Positions 45,214 through 52,934 of a DNA stretch of 64,000 bases are shown in pieces. Every line of letters starts with the position of its first letter. Position 1 is the first letter of the stretch. The translations under genes were made by a program, and so were the position numbers. The stretch covers positions 1 through 64,000 of the forward strand of contig CAZDOY010000012.1 of NCBI GenBank assembly GCA_964507185.1. The letters are read 5' to 3'. A model generated the notes under the pieces. It worked only from the letters and a program-made list of their open reading frames with translations, did not search any database and was not told the DNA's origin. This stretch comes from CAVRTJ01 sp964507185. Its GTDB lineage: Bacteria; Acidobacteriota; UBA4820; DSQY01.

Positions 45214-45394
45214 TATTTGAGTGATCGAGTGATTGCGCATACGGCGCGGTGAAGGGGCTAGGAGTTAAGGGTGAAGGCGCGTGCAGGCCTTCGAAGGCCT
45301 CCTGTCCTTCGTAGTTAAATCCGAAATCCCAATTCCCAAATCCAAAATCTCCCTTCTCACCGCCTCACTGTCTCACTGTGGGAAACAGAACGGG
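45214..45394. repeat. mosaic intergenic repeat, copy C
   Basis: It begins with a GAGTGATCGAGTGATT word, followed by the 59-bp module 45242-45300 nearly identical to copy A, the CCTTCGAAGG core, AAATCC-type words (about 45322-45350) and CTCACTG words. It ends at the stop codon of the permease gene. Confidence 0.85.
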
Positions 45395-46480
45395 TTAGAA
45401 GACGAGGTTGAAGAGGTAGCCGACGACGAGGATGCCGATCCCGACGACGACGATGAAAGCTCCGATGAGCTTGGGCTTTAGGACCTTGCGGAGGATGACG
45501 GTTTCGGGCAGGGAAAGGCCGATGACGGCCATCATGAACGCGAGGACCGTTCCCAGTGCGGCGCCCTTTTCCATCAGGGCCTGGACGATCGGAATGATGC
45601 CCGCGGCGTTCGAGTACATGGGGATTCCGATCAGGACGGCCAGGGGGACGGCCCACCAGGCGCTCTTGCCCATGAGGTGGGCCATGAAGTCCTGCGGTAC
45701 GTACCCGTGAATGCCTGCTCCCACTGCGATGCCGGCGAGCACGTAGGGCCAGACGCGGCCCACGATGTCCTTGACCGCGTCCGTTCCGGCTCGGATTCGC
45801 TCGGGCCATGTCAGACCATCTTCCTGTTCAGCGCCCTGGCTCACGGGCATTTCGTAGACCCAGTCCTCCACGTATTTTTCGAGCTTCATCCGGCCGATGG
45901 CCCACCCGGCGAAGACGGCGATGAAGAGGCCCGTGCTCGCATAGAGCAACGTGACCTTCCAGCCGAACAGGCCGAACAGCAGGACGATGGCCACCTCGTT
46001 CACCATGGGCGAGGCCACGAGGAAGGAGAAGGTCACGCCGAGGGGGACGCCCGCCGTCACGAAGCCGATGAAGAGCGGCACGGCGGAGCAGGAGCAGAAT
46101 GGTGTCGGGACGCCCAGTATGGCGGCGAGGACGTTCCCCACGGATTCTCTCCTCCCCGCGAGGATCCTGCGGGTCCGCTCAGGCGTGAAGAAGGTCCTGA
46201 GGATGCCAACGCCGAAGACGACGAGCAGGAGGAGCATGAGCACCTTGGGCGATTCGAAGACGAAGAATTCGACGGCCGACCCGATGCGGGTGTCCGCGGA
46301 CAGCCCCAGCAGGCGGTAGGTGAACCACTTGGCGACGGGTTCGAGGGCCAGGTACGACAGCACCCATGCGGCAAGGACCGGCAGGGCCCACAGCAGGTAG
46401 CGCCCAAGCCCCGGCGGGCGTCCTTTCTTCTCTTTCTCGTCGGCCGGCTGTTCCAGGCCCTGTTCCACTTCCAGCGACAT
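45395..46480 (-). CDS. COG0701 permease (ArsP/YraQ-like)
   Basis: A 361-residue protein with about eight to ten membrane segments in two clusters and a charged middle loop. The family core PTPFCSCSAVPLF with neighbouring cysteines is present, as is FSFLVASPMVNEVAI. Relatives export trivalent organoarsenicals (ArsP) or are metal permeases of unknown substrate. Its location behind an ArsR, a thioredoxin and an FmdE-like protein supports a metal(loid) role. It is the last gene of that unit and ends at repeat copy C. Confidence 0.88.
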   Translation of the reverse strand: MSLEVEQGLEQPADEKEKKGRPPGLGRYLLWALPVLAAWVLSYLALEPVAKWFTYRLLGLSADTRIGSAVEFFVFESPKVLMLLLLVVFGVGILRTFFTPERTRRILAGRRESVGNVLAAILGVPTPFCSCSAVPLFIGFVTAGVPLGVTFSFLVASPMVNEVAIVLLFGLFGWKVTLLYASTGLFIAVFAGWAIGRMKLEKYVEDWVYEMPVSQGAEQEDGLTWPERIRAGTDAVKDIVGRVWPYVLAGIAVGAGIHGYVPQDFMAHLMGKSAWWAVPLAVLIGIPMYSNAAGIIPIVQALMEKGAALGTVLAFMMAVIGLSLPETVILRKVLKPKLIGAFIVVVGIGILVVGYLFNLVF

Positions 46481-46486
46481 GCGAGG

Positions 46487-47233
46487 TCATTCTCCTCTGG
46501 CGCACCGCGCCTTGACGGCATCGGCGCGGACCGCCCCGATCTCGTAGGCAAACGAAGGCAGCGTTTTCAGGCTGAACACCGCCTGGGGCGGTTTTGACAG
46601 CACAGTTTCCGAGTACCTGATCTGCAAGGCCTGCACACGTTGGATGAGGGGCCTGTCACAGCCCTCCGACCGGAGTTTCTCTTCCAGGCCGGGCAGGTTG
46701 TCGGGTTTGATGCCCTTCCTGAGGCTCACGACGACCGTCTTGCCGGTGGACCGCCGGTGCAGGATCCACGTGTCCCCGAGGCTCTTGTCTATGATCAGCG
46801 TGTGATATCGCGCCCTTGCTCCGGTCAGGTAGGCGGCCGCGTCGCCGTAACAGGGCGAGGCGTTGACGGCGGCGGCGACATCCGTTCTAACCACGACGCC
46901 GTTCGGAAAGAGCGCGTGCAGGCCGTAGGCGATTCCCGCAGAGGCCGTCACCAGCCCGTCGCAGGGATGGCCGTGGTATCGCACCAGGTCCTCGAGCCTC
47001 ACCGTCTGGGTCTTTGCGGCCAGCGGACCGAGGCTCGACTCCGTATCGAGGACCTTCACGACGGGCGCGTAGGGCTCGGCACACAGGACGGACAGCGGCG
47101 CAGGACCGCCTTCGGCCTTTCCGCGCGGAGCGCTTGCGGCGAGAACCGTCACCGTCGCGACCAGGAGGAACAGTCCCGCGCTGTGGATCCCGCCGGCCGC
47201 TGGAGGGCGGCGTCCGTTCCGATCCGTCCTCAT
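46487..47233 (-). CDS. exported FmdE-like domain protein
   Basis: A 248-residue protein with a signal peptide (FLLVATVTVLAASAPRGKA). The FmdE-type core has YHGHPCDGLVTASAGIAYGL near residue 95 and SPCYGDAAAYLTGAR near 130, followed by RRSTGKTVVVSLRKG. The His and Cys pattern is the metal-binding face of FmdE, a zinc-containing subunit domain of formylmethanofuran dehydrogenase that also occurs alone. Here it is exported and sits between a CxxC thioredoxin (overlap of four bases) and a permease, an unusual setting. Function unknown; metal(loid) binding is inferred. Confidence 0.78.
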   Translation of the reverse strand: MRTDRNGRRPPAAGGIHSAGLFLLVATVTVLAASAPRGKAEGGPAPLSVLCAEPYAPVVKVLDTESSLGPLAAKTQTVRLEDLVRYHGHPCDGLVTASAGIAYGLHALFPNGVVVRTDVAAAVNASPCYGDAAAYLTGARARYHTLIIDKSLGDTWILHRRSTGKTVVVSLRKGIKPDNLPGLEEKLRSEGCDRPLIQRVQALQIRYSETVLSKPPQAVFSLKTLPSFAYEIGAVRADAVKARCARGE

Positions 47234-47481
47234 CGTTCCGCCCCCGCGTCCTTCAACCATTTGGTGATGGCGGCTTCGTCGGGCACCTTGCCCTGAGAGA
47301 TGACCTCGTCGTTCACTATTAGGCCCGGCGTGGTCATGACGCCCGCGGCGGCGATGTCCTTGAAGTCGGTGAGCTTGAGGAGCGTGGCCTCGCACCGCAT
47401 GGTTTCGAGGACGGTCTTAACCCTCCTCTCGAGTTCGTGGCAGTTCCGGCAGCCAGGGCCGGCGATTTTGATGGTCAGCAT
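47230..47481 (-). CDS. small CxxC thioredoxin-family protein of the arsR unit
   Basis: An 83-residue thioredoxin_3 protein: AGPGCRNCHELE (CxxC) at the start and MTTPGLIVND as the cis-Pro block. It resembles the paralogue at 38209. It likely donates or shuttles thiols to the exported FmdE-like protein or the permease partners. It is the first gene after repeat copy D, which separates it from arsR. Confidence 0.87.
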   Translation of the reverse strand: MLTIKIAGPGCRNCHELERRVKTVLETMRCEATLLKLTDFKDIAAAGVMTTPGLIVNDEVISQGKVPDEAAITKWLKDAGAER

Positions 47482-47489
47482 GAGAACCC

Positions 47490-47797
47490 CCGTAATGAAA
47501 GGTCTAAGGCCTGAGGCCGAAAGGCTAAATGCGGAAGACGAAAGGGACTGCAGTTAAGGGTAAGGGGCAAAGGGTAAAGGACTGACTGCAGTAGCTTTGC
47601 CGTTGCAGCGGCCGACGGGAGCCAGGAGAGACCTTCACTTCTTGACTCTTCGCCCTTAACGGCGCCGCAGGCGCAAGGGATTTGGGATTTAAAAGACGGT
47701 TCGGGACGGGCCTTCGAAGACCGCCTAACCAACTGCTCGAGTTATCCCGGTACCCCATGTCTACGGTCATACTTGATCACTCGGTCACTCGATCACC
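47490..47797. repeat. mosaic intergenic repeat, copy D
   Basis: It contains TTAAGGGT-type words, the inverted counterpart of copy A (47661-47699), the GGGCCTTCGAAGA core near 47709-47721, and a TTGATCACTCGGTCACT word at 47773-47789. The last words cover the 3' end of arsR1 and its stop codon. Confidence 0.85.
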
Positions 47798-48085
47798 ATT
47801 CCCCCCGCAGGCGCAGGGCAGGCCGGCGGCGGTCAGGATTGTCCGTACCCTCGGATCCACAACCCGATAGAAGACCATGGTGCCCTCCCGCTCGTCTTCG
47901 ATGTAGCCGTGCCCCCTGAGTATGGCCAGGTGGCGCGAGAGAGTCGGCTGGGGGACGTCCAGTTCCGGAAGCATTCGGCACACGCACTGGCGGTCTTCCC
48001 TCAGAAGCAGGCACAGAATCCGGAGGCGGATGGGGTGCCCCAGGTCCCTGAAGAGCCTTGCCCGTTCCTTGAGTGCGTCAGCCAT
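47777..48085 (-). CDS. arsR: ArsR family metalloregulator 1
   Basis: A 102-residue winged-helix repressor with the HTH block VPQPTLSRHLAILRGHG. The metal-site CVC sits near residue 34 in DRQCVCRM, as in arsenite-sensing ArsR; a second CAC occurs at the C-terminus. It likely represses its own promoter at 48104-48131 and the downstream thioredoxin-FmdE-permease genes. The last residues are encoded by the repeat family. GGAGGA precedes the ATG. Confidence 0.9.
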   Translation of the reverse strand: MADALKERARLFRDLGHPIRLRILCLLLREDRQCVCRMLPELDVPQPTLSRHLAILRGHGYIEDEREGTMVFYRVVDPRVRTILTAAGLPCACGGNGDRVTE

Positions 48086-48103
48086 AAGTCCTCCAATAAT
48101 TAA

Positions 48104-48131
48104 AATATATGAATAAGCGAATAAATGTCAA
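48104..48131 (-). promoter_or_regulatory. arsR1 promoter with GAATAA direct repeats
   Basis: Minus-strand TTGACA (48126-48131) and TATATT (48104-48109) are 16 bp apart. The spacer carries GAATAAGCGAATAA on the plus strand, an AT-rich direct repeat of the type ArsR proteins may bind. Confidence 0.65.
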
Positions 48132-48283
48132 GCCCCGCAGGACCTCACGCCTCGACCGTGCCGCAATCCTTCAAAGTCAGGAGGAGACCCGGCCGCGATG
48201 GCGCCTTCCGCCCTCCGCCTCCGGGGCCTTCATCCTTCTCCTGCTCGACACCGCGGGCCGCGCTCGTCTTTTCGGCAATCGTA

Positions 48284-49123
48284 TCAAGACAGGGACTTGA
48301 AGGCCCGCACCTTCAGGCTGAGGACGGACTCGGCCGCCTCCTCCATGTCCGCCTTGCTTATGCCCTCGCCGGCGAGAACGGCCTGTTCCGAGGCGTCAGG
48401 GTTGCTCGACCCGATCGGGTACCTGCCCTCGGCGACGACCTCCACGTTCTCAAACCCGGCGGCGCGTATGGCCGCGAGGTAGTCCTCGCGAAGCATGGCG
48501 CCGGAGATGCAGCCCGCGTAGGCTTCCACCGAACGTCGAACGCTGTCCGGCAAAGGCCCCGTGAGGACCAGGTCCGAGACCATCAGCCGGCCGCCGGGTT
48601 TGAGCACCCGGTAGGCCTCGGCGAAGACGCGGGGCTTGTCGGGAGAGAGGTTGATGACGCAGTTGGAGATCACGATGTCGGCCGCGTTATCGGCCACGGG
48701 CAGGTTTTCGATTTCGCCGAGCCGAAACTCGACGTTTCCGAAGCCGCCCTTTTCGGCGTTTTTCCGCGCCTTGTCCAGCATGGCGTGCGTCATGTCCACA
48801 CCGATGACACGGCCCTCCGGCCCGACCCGGTTCGCCGACAGGAAGCAGTCGAAGCCGGCCCCCGAGCCGAGGTCCACGACCACCTCGCCGGGCTTGAGCG
48901 AGGCCAGGGCCACAGGATTTCCGCATCCGAGCCCCAGGTTCGCGCCGTCGGGCACTTCGGCCAGTTCACCGTCGCCGTAACCCACGAGTCTGCTCATGGC
49001 GTCGGGGACGATGTCCGGTGAGCAGCACCCCGCTGCGGACGAAGGCCCGCAACAGGAACCCTGCTTCTCGGCGATGGAGGCGTAGTGTTCCATGACGGAT
49101 TTCTTTATGTTTTGTTCAGGCAT
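48284..49123 (-). CDS. arsM: arsenite S-adenosylmethionine methyltransferase
   Basis: A 279-residue methyltransferase. SAM motif I is VVDLGSGAGFDCF near 82. Arsenic-binding cysteines appear in GSCCGPSS at the N-terminus, in SNCVINLSPDK and in YAGCISGAML. It should methylate As(III) using SAM. It is the last gene of the arsR2 operon and overlaps arsC by 19 bp. Confidence 0.95.
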   Translation of the reverse strand: MPEQNIKKSVMEHYASIAEKQGSCCGPSSAAGCCSPDIVPDAMSRLVGYGDGELAEVPDGANLGLGCGNPVALASLKPGEVVVDLGSGAGFDCFLSANRVGPEGRVIGVDMTHAMLDKARKNAEKGGFGNVEFRLGEIENLPVADNAADIVISNCVINLSPDKPRVFAEAYRVLKPGGRLMVSDLVLTGPLPDSVRRSVEAYAGCISGAMLREDYLAAIRAAGFENVEVVAEGRYPIGSSNPDASEQAVLAGEGISKADMEEAAESVLSLKVRAFKSLS

Positions 49124-49569
49124 CGGGCCTTCTCCTTTTCGGGTTCAAACAGATTCCGCCGGACGAGCTCGACGATCCGCTCTCTTATGATCTCGCGCGT
49201 CTCCCGGAATTTTCTGAGTGCGAGGGTGCCTTCGGTTCCGTAGATCACGGGATCGGCGATGGACTCATGAACCTCCGCGGCCGCACCGGGCAGGTGCGGG
49301 CATACTTCCCTGGCGTGGTCGCAGACGGTGACGACCAGATCGAACGGCGCGTCCAGGAACTCGGCCACGGACTTGCTCCTCTGGCCCGAGATATCCACGC
49401 CGGCCTCCTTCATGACGCGGATGGCCATCGGGTGCACGTAGCAGGGCATCGTGCCCGCCGAATGGACTTCCACACGGTTGCCGAGGTCGTGCCTTATCCA
49501 CCCCTCGGCCATCTGTGACCGGCAGGAGTTCCCGGTGCAGAGCACGAGCACGCGTTTCTTCTTTTCCAC
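49105..49569 (-). CDS. arsC: arsenate reductase, thioredoxin-dependent LMW phosphatase type
   Basis: A 154-residue reductase of As(V). The P-loop LCTGNSCRSQMAEG holds the nucleophilic Cys, and the redox pair lies in VTVCDHAREVCP near 81-91. This is the thioredoxin-coupled class, not the glutaredoxin class. It starts at GTG sharing one base with the acr3 stop, with AAGGAGG six bases upstream. Confidence 0.95.
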   Translation of the reverse strand: MEKKKRVLVLCTGNSCRSQMAEGWIRHDLGNRVEVHSAGTMPCYVHPMAIRVMKEAGVDISGQRSKSVAEFLDAPFDLVVTVCDHAREVCPHLPGAAAEVHESIADPVIYGTEGTLALRKFRETREIIRERIVELVRRNLFEPEKEKARCLNKT

Positions 49570-50645
49570 TAGACGCCTCCTTGAGGCTCACCGGAGGGGA
49601 GGGTTCCGAAGTACCGCCTCTGAAAGTAGAGCGACACGTTGACAAGGCCGATGAGGACCGGGACCTCCACCAGCGGGCCTATAACCGCGGCAAAGGCTTC
49701 GCCCGACCCGATTCCGAAGACGGCCACCGCCACCGCGATGGCCAGTTCAAAGTTGTTGCTGGCGGCGGTGAAGGAGATGGCGGCGGACTTCGAATAGTCG
49801 GCCCCGATCTTTCTCCCCATCCAGAAGCTGACGAGAAACATGAGAACGAAATAGAAGAGCAGGGGGACGGCGATCCGCACCACGTCCAGCGGGATTTGCA
49901 CGATTGCGCCGCCCTTCAGGCTGAACATGACCACGATGGTGAAAAGCAGGGCGACGAGCGTGATGGGACTGATCTTCGGGATGAAACGCTCGTGGTACCA
50001 GGCCTTCCCCCTGGCCTTGACCAGAATCAGTCGGGTGAGAATGCCCGCCAGGAAAGGGATGCCGAGGTAAACGAAAACGCTCTCCGCGATGTCTCGCATG
50101 CCTACCTTCACGACCAGGCCCTTCAGGCCGAAGAGCGGGGGGAGCACCGTGATGAAGACCCAGGCGTAGACGCTGTAGAAGAGGACCTGAAAGACGCTGT
50201 TCAGGGCCACCAGGCCGGCGGCGTATTCCGAGTCGCCCCTGGCGAGTTCGTTCCAGACGATGACCATGGCGATGCAGCGCGCCAGCCCTATCAGGATGAG
50301 ACCTACCATGTACTGGGGATAGCCGCGCAGAAAGACCACGGCCAGCACGAACATGAGGATGGGGCCTGCTACCCAGTTCTGCAACAGAGAGAGTCCCAGA
50401 ACCTTCCAGTTCTTGAAAACGTCGCCCAGTTCCTCGTACTTCACCTTGGCCAGGGGCGGGTACATCATGAGAATGAGGCCCGCCGCGATGGGCAGGTTCG
50501 TGGTGCCGACCTGAAACCGGTCGATAAAGGCCTGCACCCCCGGGACCATCGCTCCCAGTCCGACACCCGCCCCCATGGCCAGGAAGATCCAAAGGGTGAG
50601 ATAGCGGTCGAGGGTCGAGAGCCTTCGAGAGATACCGGTCTTCAT
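49569..50645 (-). CDS. acr3: ACR3 family arsenite efflux permease
   Basis: A 358-residue protein with about ten membrane segments that expels arsenite. The conserved helix 4 Cys is in GLARCIAMVIVWN, and FTAASNNFELAIAV marks helix 9 of the family. It overlaps arsR2 by four bases and is followed directly by arsC. Confidence 0.95.
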   Translation of the reverse strand: MKTGISRRLSTLDRYLTLWIFLAMGAGVGLGAMVPGVQAFIDRFQVGTTNLPIAAGLILMMYPPLAKVKYEELGDVFKNWKVLGLSLLQNWVAGPILMFVLAVVFLRGYPQYMVGLILIGLARCIAMVIVWNELARGDSEYAAGLVALNSVFQVLFYSVYAWVFITVLPPLFGLKGLVVKVGMRDIAESVFVYLGIPFLAGILTRLILVKARGKAWYHERFIPKISPITLVALLFTIVVMFSLKGGAIVQIPLDVVRIAVPLLFYFVLMFLVSFWMGRKIGADYSKSAAISFTAASNNFELAIAVAVAVFGIGSGEAFAAVIGPLVEVPVLIGLVNVSLYFQRRYFGTLPSGEPQGGV

Positions 50646-51028
50646 GGCGAAGACCTCCTTCCAGCGTGAGAAGGCGCCCGGCAGGAGGACGCGTCAGGAC
50701 CGCACCGGAGGCGGCCGAGGGCGTGCACTTCCTTCCTGGCCGCCGGATCGCGGCCCGCGCATTCGAGAACCAGCGACAGCACGGGCACCACCAGGGGATC
50801 CCGCCGGTCGTCCGAAAGCTCGTAGTAGGCCCACTTGCCACGTTTCTCGTCCCGGATAAGACCTGCGGCCTTCAAAATGGACAGGTGCTTGCTGACCGTC
50901 GATTGGGAGAGACCGATCGTCTCGACAATCTCGCACACGCAGAGGGGCCCGGGCCCCAGGATGTTCAGGATCCTCAGGCGCGTGCCGTCCGAGGCCGCTT
51001 TCATGATCCGTTCGACTTTTTCCAGCAT
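50642..51028 (-). CDS. arsR: ArsR family metalloregulator 2
   Basis: A 128-residue repressor with HTH SQSTVSKHLSILKAAG and CVC in PLCVCEIVE near residues 30-32, an As(III) site. The basic, Cys-containing C-terminal extension is unusual. It heads the acr3-arsC-arsM operon and overlaps acr3 (4 bp). GGAG lies six bases from the ATG. Confidence 0.92.
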   Translation of the reverse strand: MLEKVERIMKAASDGTRLRILNILGPGPLCVCEIVETIGLSQSTVSKHLSILKAAGLIRDEKRGKWAYYELSDDRRDPLVVPVLSLVLECAGRDPAARKEVHALGRLRCGPDASSCRAPSHAGRRSSP

Positions 51029-51045
51029 CCCGTTCTCCGAATAAT

Positions 51046-51101
51046 ATCGTTGTATGGCGATATAACGATGTAATAATACCGCGCTCGCGACACCGTGTCA
51101 A
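51046..51101 (-). promoter_or_regulatory. arsR2-acr3-arsC-arsM promoter and operator
   Basis: Minus-strand TTGACA (51096-51101) and TATTAT (51073-51078) are exactly 17 bp apart. A near-perfect inverted repeat of 10-bp arms around GGCG (51046-51055 and 51060-51069, nine of ten pairing) covers the expected start, so bound ArsR should block initiation. Confidence 0.8.
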
Positions 51102-51334
51102 GCCCCGTACCGGCAGTCAGTTCAAATGGAAATGCCCCGCACATCGGGGAGCGGCATGCATCGGTGTCTGGTCACACTGCAGATGGTCACGGCGCCGGAA
51201 CAAGGCGGGGAGCCTCTCCACCCTTTCAATGCAGAGCAGGAGCACGAAAGTTCCGGCCTCTTTTGATGTTATCCTTGAAAGACCGGGCATGAGAAGGTGC
51301 TCGACCGCCTGATGCACAGGTGAAAGGTGATGCC

Positions 51335-51907
51335 ATGAAGATCTATACCAAGACGGGCGACGGGGGCGAAACGGGGCTCTTCGGGGGAGACAGGGTCTCG
51401 AAGGGAGACGCCCGCGTGGAAGCCTACGGCTGCGTGGATGAATTGAATGCCCACGTGGGGTGGGCGCTCTCCCAGTTGCCCGACGCCCTTGAAGACGTTC
51501 GGAAAGCCCTTCGGACGATCCAGTCGGATCTGCTGACGGTCGGCGCTGATCTGGCCACGCCGCCCGGCGCGACCTCGGAAGTCAAGGACAAGACGGTCGG
51601 TCTGGGGACGGAACCGGTGGGCCGTCTGGAGGTCTTGATCGACAGGCTCGACGGCGACCTTCCTCCCCTCAGGCATTTCATCCTTCCGGGCGGGGTTGCC
51701 GGCGCGGCGGCGCTCCAGGTTTGCCGGGCGGTCTGCAGGCGGGCGGAACGATCGGTCGTCCGGCTGGCGCACGCCCAGCCGGTCAACCAGGAAGTCATCG
51801 TCTATCTCAACAGGTTGTCGGACTGCCTCTTTGTGGTCTCGAGGTGGGTCAACGCGCGCGAGGGTGGAGAAGAACCTGCCTGGGAGCCCAGGGGCCGTGA
51901 CAGGTAG
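51335..51907 (+). CDS. pduO: cob(I)alamin adenosyltransferase, PduO type
   Basis: A 190-residue enzyme transferring the adenosyl group of ATP to cob(I)alamin. The ATP-binding N-terminus is TKTGDGGETGLFGGDR, then EAYGCVDELNAHVG. The C-terminal LNRLSDCLFVVSRW block is typical. The second ATG is chosen because AAAGGTGAT lies just upstream. It is followed after 48 bp by a NiCoT-like transporter. No cobalamin riboswitch was recognised. Confidence 0.92.
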   Translation: MKIYTKTGDGGETGLFGGDRVSKGDARVEAYGCVDELNAHVGWALSQLPDALEDVRKALRTIQSDLLTVGADLATPPGATSEVKDKTVGLGTEPVGRLEVLIDRLDGDLPPLRHFILPGGVAGAAALQVCRAVCRRAERSVVRLAHAQPVNQEVIVYLNRLSDCLFVVSRWVNAREGGEEPAWEPRGRDR

Positions 51908-51955
51908 GCCGCCTTGCTTCCGGCCTGAAACCGTGGCCAACAAAGGATCCGTGAA

Positions 51956-52822
51956 ATGTCTCCAACGCTGGCACTGACCTATTCTTTTCTCTTCGGCCTG
52001 CTTCACGGCGTCCTGCCCGACGAGCATACCTGGCCCATCACCTTCAGCTATGCAATCGGCGGCGCCAGCGGCAAGGCGGGCATGAAAGCGGGGCTGTACT
52101 TCTCGGCGGCCTTCACCGTTCAACGCATGCTGATATCGGAGCTGGCGTACCTCGCCCTCGCGCCATTCCTCATGAAGCCCGTCGTCAACGGGATCGTCTT
52201 CATCGCCGTGGGCGTGGTCATGACGGCCGCCGGAGCCGTGGTGGTCCGCCGGAACCGCTACCCCCATCTGCACGTTCTGGGACACCATCACGAGGCTGGG
52301 AGGGGCCTGGAGTCAAGCGGCCACTTCCTGGGTCATCAACACGAGCCCGGCGACGTCGCGACGGGAGCTCCCCCTCTGCGGTGGACGCTGATCCATGGTT
52401 TCATCGCCGGCTTCGGCTTCGGGGGGTTCTCAATCTTCATCAACACCGTGGCAGCACCCGCGATGACGAGCCCCTTCATCGGTTTCCTGCCCGGCCTTCT
52501 CTTCGGAATAGGAACCATGATCACGCTGGCGGCCGTGGGTGCGCTATTCGGCGTCTCGCTCCGCTGGACGCACGCCCTGACGGAGGCGGAGATCAAGCGC
52601 ATCGGTGCGCAGACGGGCGGAAGGACGCTCTTCTTCGGCGGGATCCTCTTCGCGGCGGCGGGCGTCTTCACGCTCATGGGACTCGACCGCTCCCTTCCCG
52701 TCGATACGGGCTACGCCTTGATCGGTCTCTTCATGATCGTGGTGGCGATTCCGGCCTTTGTCTACTCTCTCAAGGAAGTGCTGGCGGCGCGCAGGGGTGC
52801 CGGCGAACGCCTCCTGAAGTAG
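51956..52822 (+). CDS. NiCoT/NicO-like metal transporter with His-rich loop
   Basis: A 288-residue protein with about six to seven membrane segments. HGVLPDEHTWP near residue 17 is close to the H-x4-DH metal motif of nickel/cobalt transporters, with Glu between Asp and His. A cytosolic or periplasmic loop (about residues 104-125) holds six His and likely binds metal. Adjacent pduO suggests cobalt supply, although export or nickel cannot be excluded. Confidence 0.72.
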   Translation: MSPTLALTYSFLFGLLHGVLPDEHTWPITFSYAIGGASGKAGMKAGLYFSAAFTVQRMLISELAYLALAPFLMKPVVNGIVFIAVGVVMTAAGAVVVRRNRYPHLHVLGHHHEAGRGLESSGHFLGHQHEPGDVATGAPPLRWTLIHGFIAGFGFGGFSIFINTVAAPAMTSPFIGFLPGLLFGIGTMITLAAVGALFGVSLRWTHALTEAEIKRIGAQTGGRTLFFGGILFAAAGVFTLMGLDRSLPVDTGYALIGLFMIVVAIPAFVYSLKEVLAARRGAGERLLK

Positions 52823-52934
52823 GGAAGCGGCCGATGCCGCGCTTGCTTTTGGCACCGCCGGGAACAAACCTTTAGCGGGAAGAGTTCCAGATAACCAACC
52901 GAGGCGGCCCCTGCCGTCCTCGAGGAGGCTTCGA

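Noticed and set aside
51102..51334. Cobalamin riboswitch before pduO
   Set aside because: The conserved B12-box type core was not found; only a short CCCCG/CGGGG hairpin is present.
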